Origin: Clostridia bacterium | GTDB lineage: Bacteria; Bacillota; Clostridia; UBA1381; UBA9506 | Assembly (NCBI GenBank): GCA_017399695.1 | Contig: JAFQBK010000012.1 | Coordinates: 62,001 to 126,000, forward strand | Direction of reading: 5' to 3' | DNA length: 64,000 nt | Shown here: positions 27,064 through 36,017 of the stretch, one piece after another | How the letters are laid out: every line of letters begins with the position of its first letter | How positions within the stretch are numbered: position 1 is the first letter of the stretch | The notes under the pieces: model-generated | What the model saw: the letters and a program-made list of their open reading frames with translations, nothing else | Told to the model about the DNA's origin: nothing | Database searches by the model: none | Program-made: the position numbers and the translations under genes

Positions 27064-27435
27064 TTATTTTAAGGTAACCTTAGCGCCAACTTCTTCCAGC
27101 TTAGCTTTGATAGCTTCAGCATCGTCTTTGCTTGCGCCTTCTTTGAGTACCTTCGGAGCGCCTTCAACGAGGTCTTTCGCTTCCTTAAGACCCAGACCGG
27201 TGAGTTCACGAACAACCTTGATAACCTTAATTTTCTCTGCGCCTGCATCAGTCAGTTCAACATCGAAATCGGTTTTCTCAGCTGCTGCATCTGCTGCAAC
27301 CGGAGCAGCGCCCATAACAGCTACCGGAGCAGCTGCGCTTACGCCAAATTCTTCTTCCATCATTTTAACAAGCTCTGCAACTTCGAGCAATTTAAGTTCC
27401 TTGATTGAATCAAGAATTGCATTCAAATCTGCCAT
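27064..27435 (-). CDS. rplL: Ribosomal protein bL12 (L7/L12)
   Basis: The 123-residue protein has the N-terminal dimerization helix ([20 protein letters not shown]), an alanine-rich hinge (about 35-55) and the C-terminal factor-binding domain ([20 protein letters not shown]). It forms the flexible ribosomal stalk that recruits translation GTPases. AGGAGG precedes the ATG. It is co-transcribed with rplJ and followed by a terminator. Confidence 0.97.
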   Translation of the reverse strand: MADLNAILDSIKELKLLEVAELVKMMEEEFGVSAAAPVAVMGAAPVAADAAAEKTDFDVELTDAGAEKIKVIKVVRELTGLGLKEAKDLVEGAPKVLKEGASKDDAEAIKAKLEEVGAKVTLK

Positions 27436-27490
27436 TTTCTTTTCCTCCTAAAATTGTAAATTTCAATTAGTTTTTAATGTAATGTTCTGC

Positions 27491-28144
27491 TTATTCAGCA
27501 GCGGGAGCTTCTTCAGCCGGAGCTGCTTCCTCTGCCGGTGCTTCTTCAGCCGCCGGAGCCTCTTCAGCTGCCGGAGCTACTTCTTCCGCCGGAGCTGCTT
27601 CTTCCGCCGGAGCTTCCTCTGCAGTTTTACCTGCAGCTAAGTCAGCCAGCTCTACGCCACCATCGACGATAGTAGAAAGAAGTCTTGCAAGACCGCTGAT
27701 CGGGGACTGCATGCTTCCCATCATCTTCGAGATCAGGACCTCGAAGCTCGGGGTTGCAGCCAAGGTATTGATTTCATCTAAAGAAACTGCTTTACCTTCA
27801 ACGAAACCTGCTTTAATTTCCAAGTTCTCATTTTTCTTTGCAAATTCGACTAATACCTTTGCCGGAGCAACAACGTCCGTATAGCTCATTGCAAGAGCGG
27901 TCGGTCCGTTTAATACTTCGTCAAACTCGGTGTAGCCGATCTGATTACTAGCAAAACGAGTCAGCGTATTCTTAACAACGGAGTATTCAACGCCTGCTTT
28001 GCGCAGTTCGTTTCTCAGTTTGGTGTCCTCCTCAACGGTCAAGCCGCGGTAGTCAACCATTACGCCGGCAACAGCTTTTTGCATTTTATCTGCCAAATCG
28101 CTGACGATTTGCTTTTTCTGTTCCAAAATTTTTGCACTGGGCAT
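27491..28144 (-). CDS. rplJ: Ribosomal protein uL10 with long Ala/Glu/Pro tail
   Basis: The first ~170 residues are a normal L10 (KKQIVSDLADKMQKAVAGVM, DYRGLTVEEDTKLRNELRK), which anchors L12 dimers to 23S rRNA. The length, 217, exceeds the usual ~165-175 because of an acidic tail built from repeats of AEEAPA/AAPAEE over the last ~40 residues. Whether the tail has a job is unknown. It is preceded by an L10 leader and its own promoter. Confidence 0.95.
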   Translation of the reverse strand: MPSAKILEQKKQIVSDLADKMQKAVAGVMVDYRGLTVEEDTKLRNELRKAGVEYSVVKNTLTRFASNQIGYTEFDEVLNGPTALAMSYTDVVAPAKVLVEFAKKNENLEIKAGFVEGKAVSLDEINTLAATPSFEVLISKMMGSMQSPISGLARLLSTIVDGGVELADLAAGKTAEEAPAEEAAPAEEVAPAAEEAPAAEEAPAEEAAPAEEAPAAE

Positions 28145-28291
28145 CTTTTATTTCACCTCGCTCACCAGAATATAATAAAGGCTTTTCTCCGCACACAGAG
28201 AAAAGCCTAAATATAATCATATATTATATGAAAGCTTCCTCGGTTGGACTTACGCCTTATGGCACCAACTGTCTGCGGAAAATTCAATCCA
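28145..28291 (-). ncRNA. L10 (rplJL) autoregulatory leader
   Basis: Between the promoter at 28298-28326 and rplJ the mRNA contains the conserved L10-leader-type segments (GCAGACAGTTGGTG, GTAAGTCCAACCGAGG). A strong attenuator follows: arms GGCTTTTCT (28188-28180 and paired 28207-28199) then UUUA. In the family, excess L10(L12)4 binds the kink-turn region and favours termination. The match is by eye, not by covariance model. Confidence 0.75.
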
Positions 28292-28297
28292 CTGGCT

Positions 28298-28326
28298 ATT
28301 ATAACACAGCGAACAGCAAAAGTCAA
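28298..28326 (-). promoter_or_regulatory. rplJL promoter
   Basis: TTGACT (28326-28321), 17-bp spacer, TATAAT (28303-28298), placed right after the rplA stop. Confidence 0.82.
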
Positions 28327-28349
28327 GCCAAAACTTTTAAAACTTCTAA

Positions 28350-29045
28350 TTAGTCAGAAATCTTAGCCTGATTTACTTTGATGCCGGGGCCCATAGTAGA
28401 AGAAACTACGCAGCTCTTCATGTACTGACCCTTTGCAGCGGACGGCTTCGCTTTAATGATTGCACCCAAAAGTGCCTTAAAGTTATCGCCGAGCTTTTCT
28501 GCACCAAAAGATACTTTACCAATCGGGCAGTGAATAATGTTGGTTTTATCCAAACGATATTCAACCTTACCGGATTTGATTTCAGCGATTGCTTTTGCAA
28601 CATCCATCGTAACGGTACCAGCCTTCGGGCTCGGCATGAGACCTTTCGGACCAAGCACTTTACCCAAACGACCAACAACACCCATCATATCCGGAGTTGC
28701 AACAACAACATCATAATCAAACCAGTTTTCATTCTGAATTCTCGGAATGAGTTCTTCTGCACCTACAAAATCTGCACCAGCCTGCTCAGCTTCGGTCGCT
28801 TTTTCGCCTTTTGCGAAAACGAGTACGCGAGCAGTTTTACCGGTACCGTGCGGCAGAACGATTGCACCTCTGACCTGCTGGTCAGCGTGACGAGAGTCAA
28901 CACCAAGCTTTACGTGAACCTCAACGGTTTCGTCAAACTTAGCTTTTGCGGTTTTTACAACCAGGTCCATAGCGTCTTTCGGATCATACAAGGTAGCCTT
29001 GTCGATCAGCTTTGCGCTTTCGGTGTATTTTTTACCTCTAAACAT
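28350..29045 (-). CDS. rplA: Ribosomal protein uL1
   Basis: The 231-residue protein has typical L1 motifs: [34 protein letters not shown] and [17 protein letters not shown]1 binds the 23S stalk that releases E-site tRNA and also represses its own mRNA. GGAGG stands upstream. It is co-transcribed with rplK. Confidence 0.97.
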   Translation of the reverse strand: MFRGKKYTESAKLIDKATLYDPKDAMDLVVKTAKAKFDETVEVHVKLGVDSRHADQQVRGAIVLPHGTGKTARVLVFAKGEKATEAEQAGADFVGAEELIPRIQNENWFDYDVVVATPDMMGVVGRLGKVLGPKGLMPSPKAGTVTMDVAKAIAEIKSGKVEYRLDKTNIIHCPIGKVSFGAEKLGDNFKALLGAIIKAKPSAAKGQYMKSCVVSSTMGPGIKVNQAKISD

Positions 29046-29107
29046 TTCGTTTCCTCCTTCTGTGGTCTGACAAGCCTTTTGGCTCTCCCACTTCTTTCAA
29101 CCGGGAA

Positions 29108-29533
29108 TTAGTCTTCTACGACAATACCCATACTTCTTGCAGTTCCTGCAATCATGCTCATTGCAGCTTCGATAGATGCTGCGTTTAAGTCAGGCATTTT
29201 GGTTTCAGCAATCTGACGAACTGCTTCTTTGGAAACCGTAGCAACCTTCGTTTTGTTCGGAGCACCGGAACCGCTTTCAATTTTAGCAGCCTTTTTCAGT
29301 AATACAGCTGCCGGCGGAGTCTTCGTAATGAAAGAGAAAGATCTGTCTGCATACACAGTAATAACAACGGGGATAATCAAACCTGCATCCTTCGCTGTCT
29401 TTTCATTGAACTCCTTGGTGAACTGAACAATGTTCACACCGTGCTGACCCAGAGCGGGACCTACCGGCGGCGCCGGAGTAGCCTTACCTGCCGGGATTTG
29501 CAATTTGATGTAACCTGAGATTTTCTGCGCCAT
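29108..29533 (-). CDS. rplK: Ribosomal protein uL11
   Basis: I start at [20 protein letters not shown] (29533), with AAGGAGG upstream; a longer frame to 29614 runs through the leader and is not real. The 141-residue protein has the proline-rich N-terminal domain ([16 protein letters not shown]) and the C-terminal rRNA-binding domain, the GTPase-centre component of the 50S subunit. Confidence 0.97.
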   Translation of the reverse strand: MAQKISGYIKLQIPAGKATPAPPVGPALGQHGVNIVQFTKEFNEKTAKDAGLIIPVVITVYADRSFSFITKTPPAAVLLKKAAKIESGSGAPNKTKVATVSKEAVRQIAETKMPDLNAASIEAAMSMIAGTARSMGIVVED

Positions 29534-29558
29534 TAGGGGCACCTCCTTTTTCAAAAAA

Positions 29559-29594
29559 TGTGGTATTGGCGAACGGACCCTCCGTCCTCCCACA
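29559..29594 (-). promoter_or_regulatory. L1-type leader element ahead of rplK
   Basis: In the rplK leader TGTGGGAGG pairs with the later CCAATACCACA, mimicking the L1-binding site of 23S rRNA, as known for Firmicutes rplK-rplA transcripts. A GCAGC hairpin lies further upstream. Confidence 0.6.
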
Positions 29595-29695
29595 CGCAGC
29601 ATGGGCTGCGCCAAACAGCACCCGACGATTACAAATCAGCCGGACACTTCGCGACTTTAAAAGCCGCATATAACAACCCTTTGGGGTGTGCTATC

Positions 29696-30217
29696 TTAAT
29701 GTAAAACTTCTACTTGAGAGAAATCAAGTTCCACGGGCGTTTCACGACCGAACATCGAAACAACAACCTTAACCAGCTGTTTTTCCGTATCGATTTCACT
29801 GACCACACCGACAAAATCGGCAAGCGGGCCGTCGCATACGCGAACGGAAGAACCAATCTCAAACTGAACGGAAACGGTTTTGCGCTCAATTCCCATCGCA
29901 TAAACCTCTTCATCCGTCAGCGCAACCGGCTTCGAACCCGGGCCAACAAAGCCCGTAACACCACGCGTATTGCGGATGACATACCAGCTTTCGTCCGTCA
30001 TGAACATCTTTACCATGACATAACCGGGGAAGACCTTGCGCATCACGGATTTCTGCTCATTTCCTTTGGTTTCGATAACTTCTTCCATCGGAACCCTGAT
30101 GTCAAGAATCTGGTCTTCTAAGCCGCGGTTTTCCACGGTCTTTTCAATATCCGTCTGCACTTTTTTCTCATAACCGGAAAAGGTATGAACTACATACCAT
30201 CTTGCCTCATCAGCCAT
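29696..30217 (-). CDS. nusG: Transcription antitermination/pausing factor NusG
   Basis: The 173-residue protein has the NGN domain (ARWYVVHTFSGYEKKVQTDI, PGYVMVKM) and the C-terminal KOW domain (SVRVCDGPLADFVGVVSEID). NusG binds RNA polymerase and affects pausing, Rho and ribosome coupling. It lies between secE and rplK as in most bacteria. Confidence 0.97.
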   Translation of the reverse strand: MADEARWYVVHTFSGYEKKVQTDIEKTVENRGLEDQILDIRVPMEEVIETKGNEQKSVMRKVFPGYVMVKMFMTDESWYVIRNTRGVTGFVGPGSKPVALTDEEVYAMGIERKTVSVQFEIGSSVRVCDGPLADFVGVVSEIDTEKQLVKVVVSMFGRETPVELDFSQVEVLH

Positions 30218-30282
30218 ATCAATCTTAAAGAGGCGAAAAATGCCTCTTTAGCCTCCTTTTGAAAAAATACTCCGCTACCGTA

Positions 30283-30498
30283 TTATTTCGCGAGCAGCCA
30301 CTTAATCAGAGCTTCCAGACCGAAGTCCATAACCAAAATGATTGCTCCAACCAAAACTAAAACTGCAATAACAATACCGGTATTGCTTCTTACCTGTTTA
30401 AAAGTAGGCCAAACTACCTTTTTAAGCTCGGTCTTCATCTCACGGAAATAATTGCCGATGCGCTTAAAAAAGCCGGTCTTTTTCTCATCAGACGCCAT
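30283..30498 (-). CDS. secE: Preprotein translocase subunit SecE
   Basis: The 71-residue protein has the amphipathic helix RIGNYFREMKTELKKVVWPT and one membrane helix (GIVIAVLVLVGAIILVMDF), the minimal SecE. It clamps the SecY channel in the membrane. Standard rpmG-secE-nusG order. Confidence 0.95.
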   Translation of the reverse strand: MASDEKKTGFFKRIGNYFREMKTELKKVVWPTFKQVRSNTGIVIAVLVLVGAIILVMDFGLEALIKWLLAK

Positions 30499-30537
30499 AA
30501 CTCACACATCCTTATCACATATTTACCCTATGCACAA

Positions 30538-30687
30538 TTATTTCGTTTCTTTATGCAAAGTGTGTTTTTTGCAGAATCTGCAGTACTTGCTCATTTCGAT
30601 TCTGTCGGGATCATTCTTCTTGTTTTTCATTGTGTTGTAATTTCTCTGCTTACATTCCGAACACGCGAGTGTAATTCTGGTTCTCAT
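30538..30687 (-). CDS. rpmG: Ribosomal protein bL33
   Basis: The start [19 protein letters not shown] (30687) has AAGGAGG upstream; the longer frame to 30825 covers the promoter. The 49-residue protein keeps both zinc cysteine pairs (CSEC and CRFC), so it is the zinc-dependent form. First gene of the secE-nusG-ribosomal unit. Confidence 0.96.
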   Translation of the reverse strand: MRTRITLACSECKQRNYNTMKNKKNDPDRIEMSKYCRFCKKHTLHKETK

Positions 30688-30804
30688 GAAAAGCACCTCC
30701 TTGTGTTTATCTACCTTAAAATATACAATCATCACAGGTTCTTTCGGCGTTTTTCGCAAAAAACGCGCACAAAAAAAAAGAACCCAACCGTACAGGTACA
30801 CTTT

Positions 30805-30833
30805 AATATACCATAAGAAAAGCAATTCGTCAA
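30805..30833 (-). promoter_or_regulatory. Promoter of rpmG-secE-nusG operon
   Basis: TTGACG (30833-30828), 17-bp spacer, TATATT (30810-30805). Confidence 0.78.
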
Positions 30834-30892
30834 GTGTTTTTTTGAAAAAATTAGTGAATTTTCAGTGCGGCAAACATTTGCCGCACCGTTTC

Positions 30893-31804
30893 TTAAAAAT
30901 CACCCAACATTTTTATTTCACAGGAAAGCTCCACGCCAAATGCGGCATAGACTTTTTTCTTAATTTCTTCTACCAACGCACGCACGTCCGCTGCCGTCGC
31001 ACCACCCGTATTAATCACAAAGCCCGCGTGTTTTTCAGATACCTTTGCACCGCCGACGGAGAGCCCTTTAAGACCTGCATCCTCAATCAGTTTTGCTGCA
31101 AAATATCCCTCCGGTCGTTTGAATGTGCTGCCTGCGCTCGGATAATCCAGCGGTTGTTTTTCTCTTCGGCGCATTGCCAAATCCTTCATCACTGCACGGA
31201 TTTCCTCCTCCACTTTTGGCACAAGCGTGACCTGCGTGGAAAGAATATATTTTCCGCCGTCCGAAAAGGCACTGCCCCGATATACAAACTGATGCGCATC
31301 ACCTGTCAGTTCTTTTTTCTCTCCATTTTCATCAAAATATTCCGTCCGCACGACGACATCTTTCATTTCTCCGCCATAAGCACCGGCATTCATAAACACT
31401 GCACCCCCGACGGTGCCGGGGATTCCGCCGGCAAACTCGAGTCCCGAAAGACCGTGTTTCGCCGCAAAATTTGCAAGCTTTGAAAGCTGCACGCCACTGC
31501 CCGCGGTAATGCTCATATCGTCACACTCTAAAAAATCCAGACCGGCGCCCATTTTCAAAACCACACCGCGAACACCGCGATCGCCGACCAAAAGATTACT
31601 ACCTGCACCAATGACATAAAAAGGAACGGACTCCTGCTTGCACAAGCGGAGTATTTTAGCAAAGCTTTCCGCAGACTCCGGCTCAAAAAACAACTCTGCC
31701 GGACCGCCGATATGAAAGGAAGTATGTGCGCTCATCGGCTCTTCTTCCCTGATACCGCTATGTTGAATCGAGAAAATTTCCTTTTTAAAAGCCTGGCTCA
31801 GCAA
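30893..31804 (-). CDS. murB: UDP-N-acetylenolpyruvoylglucosamine reductase
   Basis: The 303-residue FAD enzyme reduces UDP-GlcNAc-enolpyruvate to UDP-MurNAc in peptidoglycan synthesis. FAD-binding motifs VIGAGSNLLV and GIPGTVGGAVFMNAGAYGGEM are present, as is the active-site segment YPSAGSTFKRPEG with the proton-donating Ser. The length is typical of the shorter type II enzymes of Firmicutes. The stop of the PHP gene lies 12 bp upstream, so it is in a unit with hprK and that gene. Confidence 0.95.
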   Translation of the reverse strand: MLSQAFKKEIFSIQHSGIREEEPMSAHTSFHIGGPAELFFEPESAESFAKILRLCKQESVPFYVIGAGSNLLVGDRGVRGVVLKMGAGLDFLECDDMSITAGSGVQLSKLANFAAKHGLSGLEFAGGIPGTVGGAVFMNAGAYGGEMKDVVVRTEYFDENGEKKELTGDAHQFVYRGSAFSDGGKYILSTQVTLVPKVEEEIRAVMKDLAMRRREKQPLDYPSAGSTFKRPEGYFAAKLIEDAGLKGLSVGGAKVSEKHAGFVINTGGATAADVRALVEEIKKKVYAAFGVELSCEIKMLGDF

Positions 31805-31816
31805 GTCATAACCCCC

Positions 31817-32602
31817 TTAAAAAATATCCGGTATATCAAGCGGCAGTTTCGGCAGTCCAAACGGCTCCTCATCTTCAAACCGCGCTCTGTCAAAACCCTT
31901 TCTCTTACAAAGATACGACAAAAACTTCTCCGCTGTCGTATTCATAATCAATTCCTCATCCACCCCCGCCGCAGCAATCACTTGCTCTGCCGCGTGGGTC
32001 TTGCCTAGTTCGTAGATACTGTGCGCATCTGTACTCACGACCATCTTAACGCCCATTTCCTGACAGCGTTTTGCAATCCGCAGACAGTTCTCTAAACTCG
32101 CCTTTCGTGTGGAAAATGTATGGTTATTGATTTCTACTATTTTATCCTGTTTTTTCACCTCTATAAGCACGCGGTCGATATCGAAGCTGTAATCCGGCGA
32201 ACCACAATGCCCTAAAATATCTACATATGGGTTCTGAATCACTTTCAGATAAGTATTTGTATGCTCCTCCACCGTTCCCGGCGCAAGCGTTGGTCTGTGG
32301 ATGCTTGCGATAACGAGGTCGAGGCGCTTTAGCACCTCTTCCCTTACGTCAATCGTACCATTCATATCAATAATATTGGCTTCCACTCCATGCAACAGAT
32401 AGAGATCCCCGATTTTCCGTGGCAATGCTTTCATATTTTGAAAATGCCACTCGTGCGGACCATCCGGCGTATGTGGACCGTGATTGGTAATCGAAAGAAG
32501 CTCCAGCCCCAAATCCTTAGCTTTGTCTATCATTTCCTGGATGGAATGATAGGCGTGCGGACTGATGCTGGTGTGGGAATGGGTTTCTGCCAAAAATCTC
32601 AT
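31817..32602 (-). CDS. PHP-domain phosphoesterase (YcdX type)
   Basis: The 261-residue protein opens with AETHSHTSISPHAYHSIQEM, the PHP metal-site His cluster, followed by SITNHGPHTPDG, DVRE and DILGHCGSPDYSF, and finally STDAHSIYELG. These motifs bind a trinuclear metal centre in YcdX-like phosphatases. Substrate unknown. It sits between hprK and murB and is probably co-transcribed. Confidence 0.85.
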   Translation of the reverse strand: MRFLAETHSHTSISPHAYHSIQEMIDKAKDLGLELLSITNHGPHTPDGPHEWHFQNMKALPRKIGDLYLLHGVEANIIDMNGTIDVREEVLKRLDLVIASIHRPTLAPGTVEEHTNTYLKVIQNPYVDILGHCGSPDYSFDIDRVLIEVKKQDKIVEINNHTFSTRKASLENCLRIAKRCQEMGVKMVVSTDAHSIYELGKTHAAEQVIAAAGVDEELIMNTTAEKFLSYLCKRKGFDRARFEDEEPFGLPKLPLDIPDIF

Positions 32603-32650
32603 GCGTCATTACTTCCTTATATATATTGATATATTCTTTCGTTCCGTTTG

Positions 32651-33574
32651 TTATTCTTCCATTTGCTCCATTAAGCGGTTGTTGAGTTCTTCTGCCGCGT
32701 TGTAGCCCATCCGGCGCTGTCTGTGGTTCATCGCCGCAACCTCAACGATAATCGCAAGGTTACGTCCGGGTTTGACCGGAATGGTCAGCGAGGGAACAGA
32801 AATGCCGAGCACATCCGTGGTATGATTATCAAGACCCAGTCGGTCATAGTGCTTACCACTCTGCCAGTTTTCCAAATTGATGATAAGGTCAATATTTTCG
32901 GTATCCTTGACCGCACCCATACCAAAAATCCGCTTGACATCGATAATACCGATACCGCGCAGTTCAATAAAATGGCGGATAATTTCCGGTGAACTTCCTA
33001 CCAGCGTTTTGGAGCTGACCCGTTTAATTTCAACCGCATCGTCGGCAACCAGACGGTGTCCGCGCTTCACCAGCTCGATGGCTGTTTCGCTCTTACCGAC
33101 GCCGCTTTCGCCAATCAAAAGAACACCCTCACCGTAAACCTCAACCAAAACACCGTGCATGGTTGTCATCGGCGCAAGTCTTACGTTCAGTCCCAAAATC
33201 AACGCACTCAAAAAGCGGGAGGTGCTCCAGCTGCTTCTTAGAATCGGATGCTTATATTTCTCTGCGCAAGCCAAAAGCTCCGGGAATACATCCATTCCTC
33301 TCGTGACGATCAGCGCAGGAATCGGCTGCATCAAAAGTTTTTCCAGCTTTTCGGTTCTTTCTTCCGAGCTCATCTTCTCTAAATAAGTATATTCAACCTT
33401 GCCTAAAATCTGAATCCGCGCCGGGTCAAAATAATCAAAAAAGCCGGCAATCTGCAGGCTCGGGCGATTCACCTCGGCAACCGTAATCGGAATTTCCTCA
33501 TAGCCGTCCGGCGCATAGACAACCTCCAGCGCGTGTTCTTTGATAACCTCTCCCAATGGAACAAAGATGTCCAT
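32651..33574 (-). CDS. hprK: HPr kinase/phosphorylase
   Basis: The start MDIFVPLGEVIKEH (33574) follows GGGTGGAG. The 307-residue enzyme has Walker A GESGVGKSE, the acidic ADDAVEI, and the family signature LRGIGIIDVKRIFGMGA. It phosphorylates Ser46 of HPr in response to glycolytic intermediates and drives catabolite control of sugar genes. First in the hprK-PHP-murB unit, divergent from the ACT gene. Confidence 0.95.
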   Translation of the reverse strand: MDIFVPLGEVIKEHALEVVYAPDGYEEIPITVAEVNRPSLQIAGFFDYFDPARIQILGKVEYTYLEKMSSEERTEKLEKLLMQPIPALIVTRGMDVFPELLACAEKYKHPILRSSWSTSRFLSALILGLNVRLAPMTTMHGVLVEVYGEGVLLIGESGVGKSETAIELVKRGHRLVADDAVEIKRVSSKTLVGSSPEIIRHFIELRGIGIIDVKRIFGMGAVKDTENIDLIINLENWQSGKHYDRLGLDNHTTDVLGISVPSLTIPVKPGRNLAIIVEVAAMNHRQRRMGYNAAEELNNRLMEQMEE

Positions 33575-33743
33575 AATTCTCCACCCTTCCTGATGGTTTT
33601 TCTCTTTTCGCATATATATCTATTATTATACTACAAATCCCTTTCTTTTTAAATACCAAATTTATGAAAATTTATACTATCTTTTTTTATCGAATAGGTG
33701 TATAATGAATTTATATAGCAGAAATCAAACTGGGAGGTTACTT

Positions 33744-34013
33744 ATGAGAGCAATTATTACCGTTGTCGGCAAAGACCGTGTGGGTATTATCGCCGAGGTC
33801 AGCCGCATCCTTTCTGAAAACCAGGTCAATATTTTAGACATTTCACAGACCATTATGCAGGATATGTTTACAATGATTATGTTAGTCGATGTTTCCGTCG
33901 CAAAAGTCGCTTTTTCCGAGCTTTCGGATGCTTTGGACGCGCTCGGCAAATCGATGGGACTTTCCATCCGCATTCAGCACGAAGACCTGTTCCATTCGAT
34001 GCACCGCATTTAA
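33744..34013 (+). CDS. ACT-domain protein (UPF0237)
   Basis: The 89-residue protein starts MRAIITVVGKDRVGIIAEVS, a stand-alone ACT domain of the GcvR/UPF0237 kind; GGAGG stands upstream. Such domains bind small ligands, often amino acids. It nearly always neighbours the UPF0210 gene, as here (15 bp), which suggests a sensor-enzyme pair. Confidence 0.88.
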   Translation: MRAIITVVGKDRVGIIAEVSRILSENQVNILDISQTIMQDMFTMIMLVDVSVAKVAFSELSDALDALGKSMGLSIRIQHEDLFHSMHRI

Positions 34014-34028
34014 GGAGGTGCATTTCGT

Positions 34029-35390
34029 ATGATTAATACCAGAGAAATTATGGAAACCATCAAGATGATCAGCGAGGAGCATCTGGATGTGCGAACCGTA
34101 ACGATGGGCATCTCTCTTTTGTCCTGTGCGGGTAGCGATATTGATACCGTCTGCGAGCGGATTTACGACAAAATTACGCATCAGGCGGAAAACCTCGTCA
34201 AAACTGCAAAAAGCATTGAAACTGAGTTTGGAATCCCGATTATCAATAAGCGAATTTCTGTGACCCCTGCCGCTTTGGTTTGCGAGGCAATTAAGGATAG
34301 TGATTCCTTTGTGAAAGTGGCAAAGGCGCTCGATCGCGCAGCGAAAACCACCGGCGTTGACTTTATTGGTGGGTTTTCAGCATTGGTGCATAAGGGCGCA
34401 ACCTGCGGGGATAATCTCTTGATTGACTCCATCCCCGAAGCCCTCGCCAGCACCGACAAGCTCTGCGCAAGTGTCAATGTCGGCACGACCAAGGCAGGGC
34501 TTAATATGGATGCGGTCAAAAAGATGGGCGAGGTCATTAAAAAAGCTGCAGAGCTTACCAAGGATAAAGACGGCTTTGGCTGCGCCAAACTCGTGGTATT
34601 CTGTAACGCCGTTGAGGATAATCCGTTTATGGCAGGTGCCTTTCACGGCGTCGGCGAGCCGGACTGCGTCATCAATGTTGGCGTTTCGGGTCCCGGTGTT
34701 GTCAAATGCGCATTAGAAAAAGTGCGCGGCGCAGATTTCGGTACGGTTGCCGATACCATTAAAAACACTGCCTTTAAGGTTACCCGTATGGGCCAGCTCG
34801 TGGCTCAAGAGGCATCCCGTCGATTGGGTGTTCCGTTCGGCATTGTGGATTTATCTCTTGCTCCGACCCCTGCGGTTGGCGATTCGGTTGCTTATATTTT
34901 GGAAGAGATGGGTCTTGAGCAGTGCGGAACGCATGGTACTACGGCGGCACTTGCACTCTTAAATGATGCCGTCAAAAAAGGCGGCGTTATGGCTACCTCT
35001 TATGTTGGTGGCCTCTCCGGTGCATTTATCCCGGTTAGTGAGGATGCCGGTATGATTGCGGCGGCAAAAGCCGGCGTGCTTTCCCTCGACAAATTGGAGG
35101 CAATGACCTGTGTTTGCTCCGTTGGTCTTGATATGATTTGTATTCCGGGGGACACCTCGGCAGAAACCATCTCTGCTATTATCGCAGATGAGGCAGCAAT
35201 CGGCATGATTAACAATAAAACGACCGCGGTCCGTGTCATTCCCGCCCCCGGCAAAAAAGTCGGCGACATCGTTGAATTCGGCGGTCTTTTGGGCACCGGT
35301 CCTGTCATGGCGGTCAATCAGAAATCCTCTGCGGATTTCATTGCACGCGGCGGACGAATCCCGGCACCGATTCATAGTTTGAGAAACTAA
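34029..35390 (+). CDS. UPF0210 / PFL-like family protein
   Basis: The 453-residue protein is a typical DUF711 (UPF0210) member: [21 protein letters not shown] at the start, [14 protein letters not shown] near 215-230 and [16 protein letters not shown] near 325. The family structure resembles glycyl-radical-type barrels, but it carries no obvious radical glycine motif. The function is unsettled. It is co-transcribed with the ACT gene and followed by a strong terminator. Confidence 0.9.
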   Translation: MINTREIMETIKMISEEHLDVRTVTMGISLLSCAGSDIDTVCERIYDKITHQAENLVKTAKSIETEFGIPIINKRISVTPAALVCEAIKDSDSFVKVAKALDRAAKTTGVDFIGGFSALVHKGATCGDNLLIDSIPEALASTDKLCASVNVGTTKAGLNMDAVKKMGEVIKKAAELTKDKDGFGCAKLVVFCNAVEDNPFMAGAFHGVGEPDCVINVGVSGPGVVKCALEKVRGADFGTVADTIKNTAFKVTRMGQLVAQEASRRLGVPFGIVDLSLAPTPAVGDSVAYILEEMGLEQCGTHGTTAALALLNDAVKKGGVMATSYVGGLSGAFIPVSEDAGMIAAAKAGVLSLDKLEAMTCVCSVGLDMICIPGDTSAETISAIIADEAAIGMINNKTTAVRVIPAPGKKVGDIVEFGGLLGTGPVMAVNQKSSADFIARGGRIPAPIHSLRN

Positions 35391-35400
35391 AAAAGGATAT

Positions 35401-35432
35401 AAAAACCTCGATGAGACTCATCGAGGTTTTTT
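35401..35432 (+). terminator. Terminator of the ACT-UPF0210 unit
   Basis: Perfect stem AAACCTCGATGA/TCATCGAGGTTT, then TTTT; symmetric, so it also serves the convergent gene. Confidence 0.88.
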
Positions 35433-35433
35433 A

Positions 35434-35784
35434 TTATTTAGATTTAATTGTTTTTAGTGATGCAATCAACATTCTGCGAATAGCTCCACATTCATTTTGC
35501 AATTTTTTATACTTTTCTTCCACTATACATTCTGTTTCAAAAAGCAGTTCTAGCCAGTATTCGGTTTCGTAGCACTCTTTTTGCGCAATTTCAAGTTTAG
35601 ATATAAAATCGTTCTTACTTTGCGCATATTGAGCTTCGTGAATATTGGCACCTATCGAAGTTGCTGAACGAAGAAGTTGATTGATTAACACCGTTTCCTT
35701 ATGATTTGATTTAAGCTCTCTGCACAGAAAAACCGTATTTTTAGCAAATTGTTTCGCTTTATCTCTTAAAATGCTATCCGCCAT
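35434..35784 (-). CDS. Four-helix-bundle (S23/IVS-type) protein
   Basis: The 116-residue helical protein has the family signature SATSIGANIHEAQYAQSKNDF and ECYETEYWLELL. Relatives are encoded in 23S rRNA intervening sequences, next to diversity-generating retroelements (Avd), or as scattered single genes; the function is unclear, perhaps nucleic-acid binding. It shares the terminator with the UPF0210 gene and is followed upstream by a hairpin-repeat field (35804-36014). It is a paralogue of the broken gene at 3742-4073. Confidence 0.82.
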   Translation of the reverse strand: MADSILRDKAKQFAKNTVFLCRELKSNHKETVLINQLLRSATSIGANIHEAQYAQSKNDFISKLEIAQKECYETEYWLELLFETECIVEEKYKKLQNECGAIRRMLIASLKTIKSK

Positions 35785-35803
35785 TTCATCACCTCTGCAA
35801 TTA

Positions 35804-36014
35804 TTTTAGTGTAATATTATTACTTTTCAAGTGATATTCTGCACTCCGTACAGAGTGATATTTTTGAAAATTCAAAAGTGTTATTAAAACCTTCGGTTTT
35901 AGTGATATTTTATTCGCTATAAACTGCCGCAGGCAATACCACTGCGAAGCAATATCACTTGAAACGCAAATACCACTCGCCGTCAGGCGAATAAAACTGC
36001 CGAGCAGCCTCGCT
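35804..36014. repeat. Field of short hairpins separated by AGTGATATT/AATATCACT words
   Basis: AGTGATATT occurs three times and AATATCACT or AATACCACT three times. Between them lie small stems: CACTC/GAGTG, AAAACC/GGTTTT, TGCC/GGCA, TCGCC/GGCGA. There is no open frame. It is a structured, repeat-derived intergenic region next to the four-helix-bundle gene. Confidence 0.7.
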
Positions 36015-36017
36015 TTT

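Noticed and set aside
29534..29614. An N-terminal extension of rplK by 27 residues
   Set aside because: It reads through the leader structure and ignores the AAGGAGG site and the family start.
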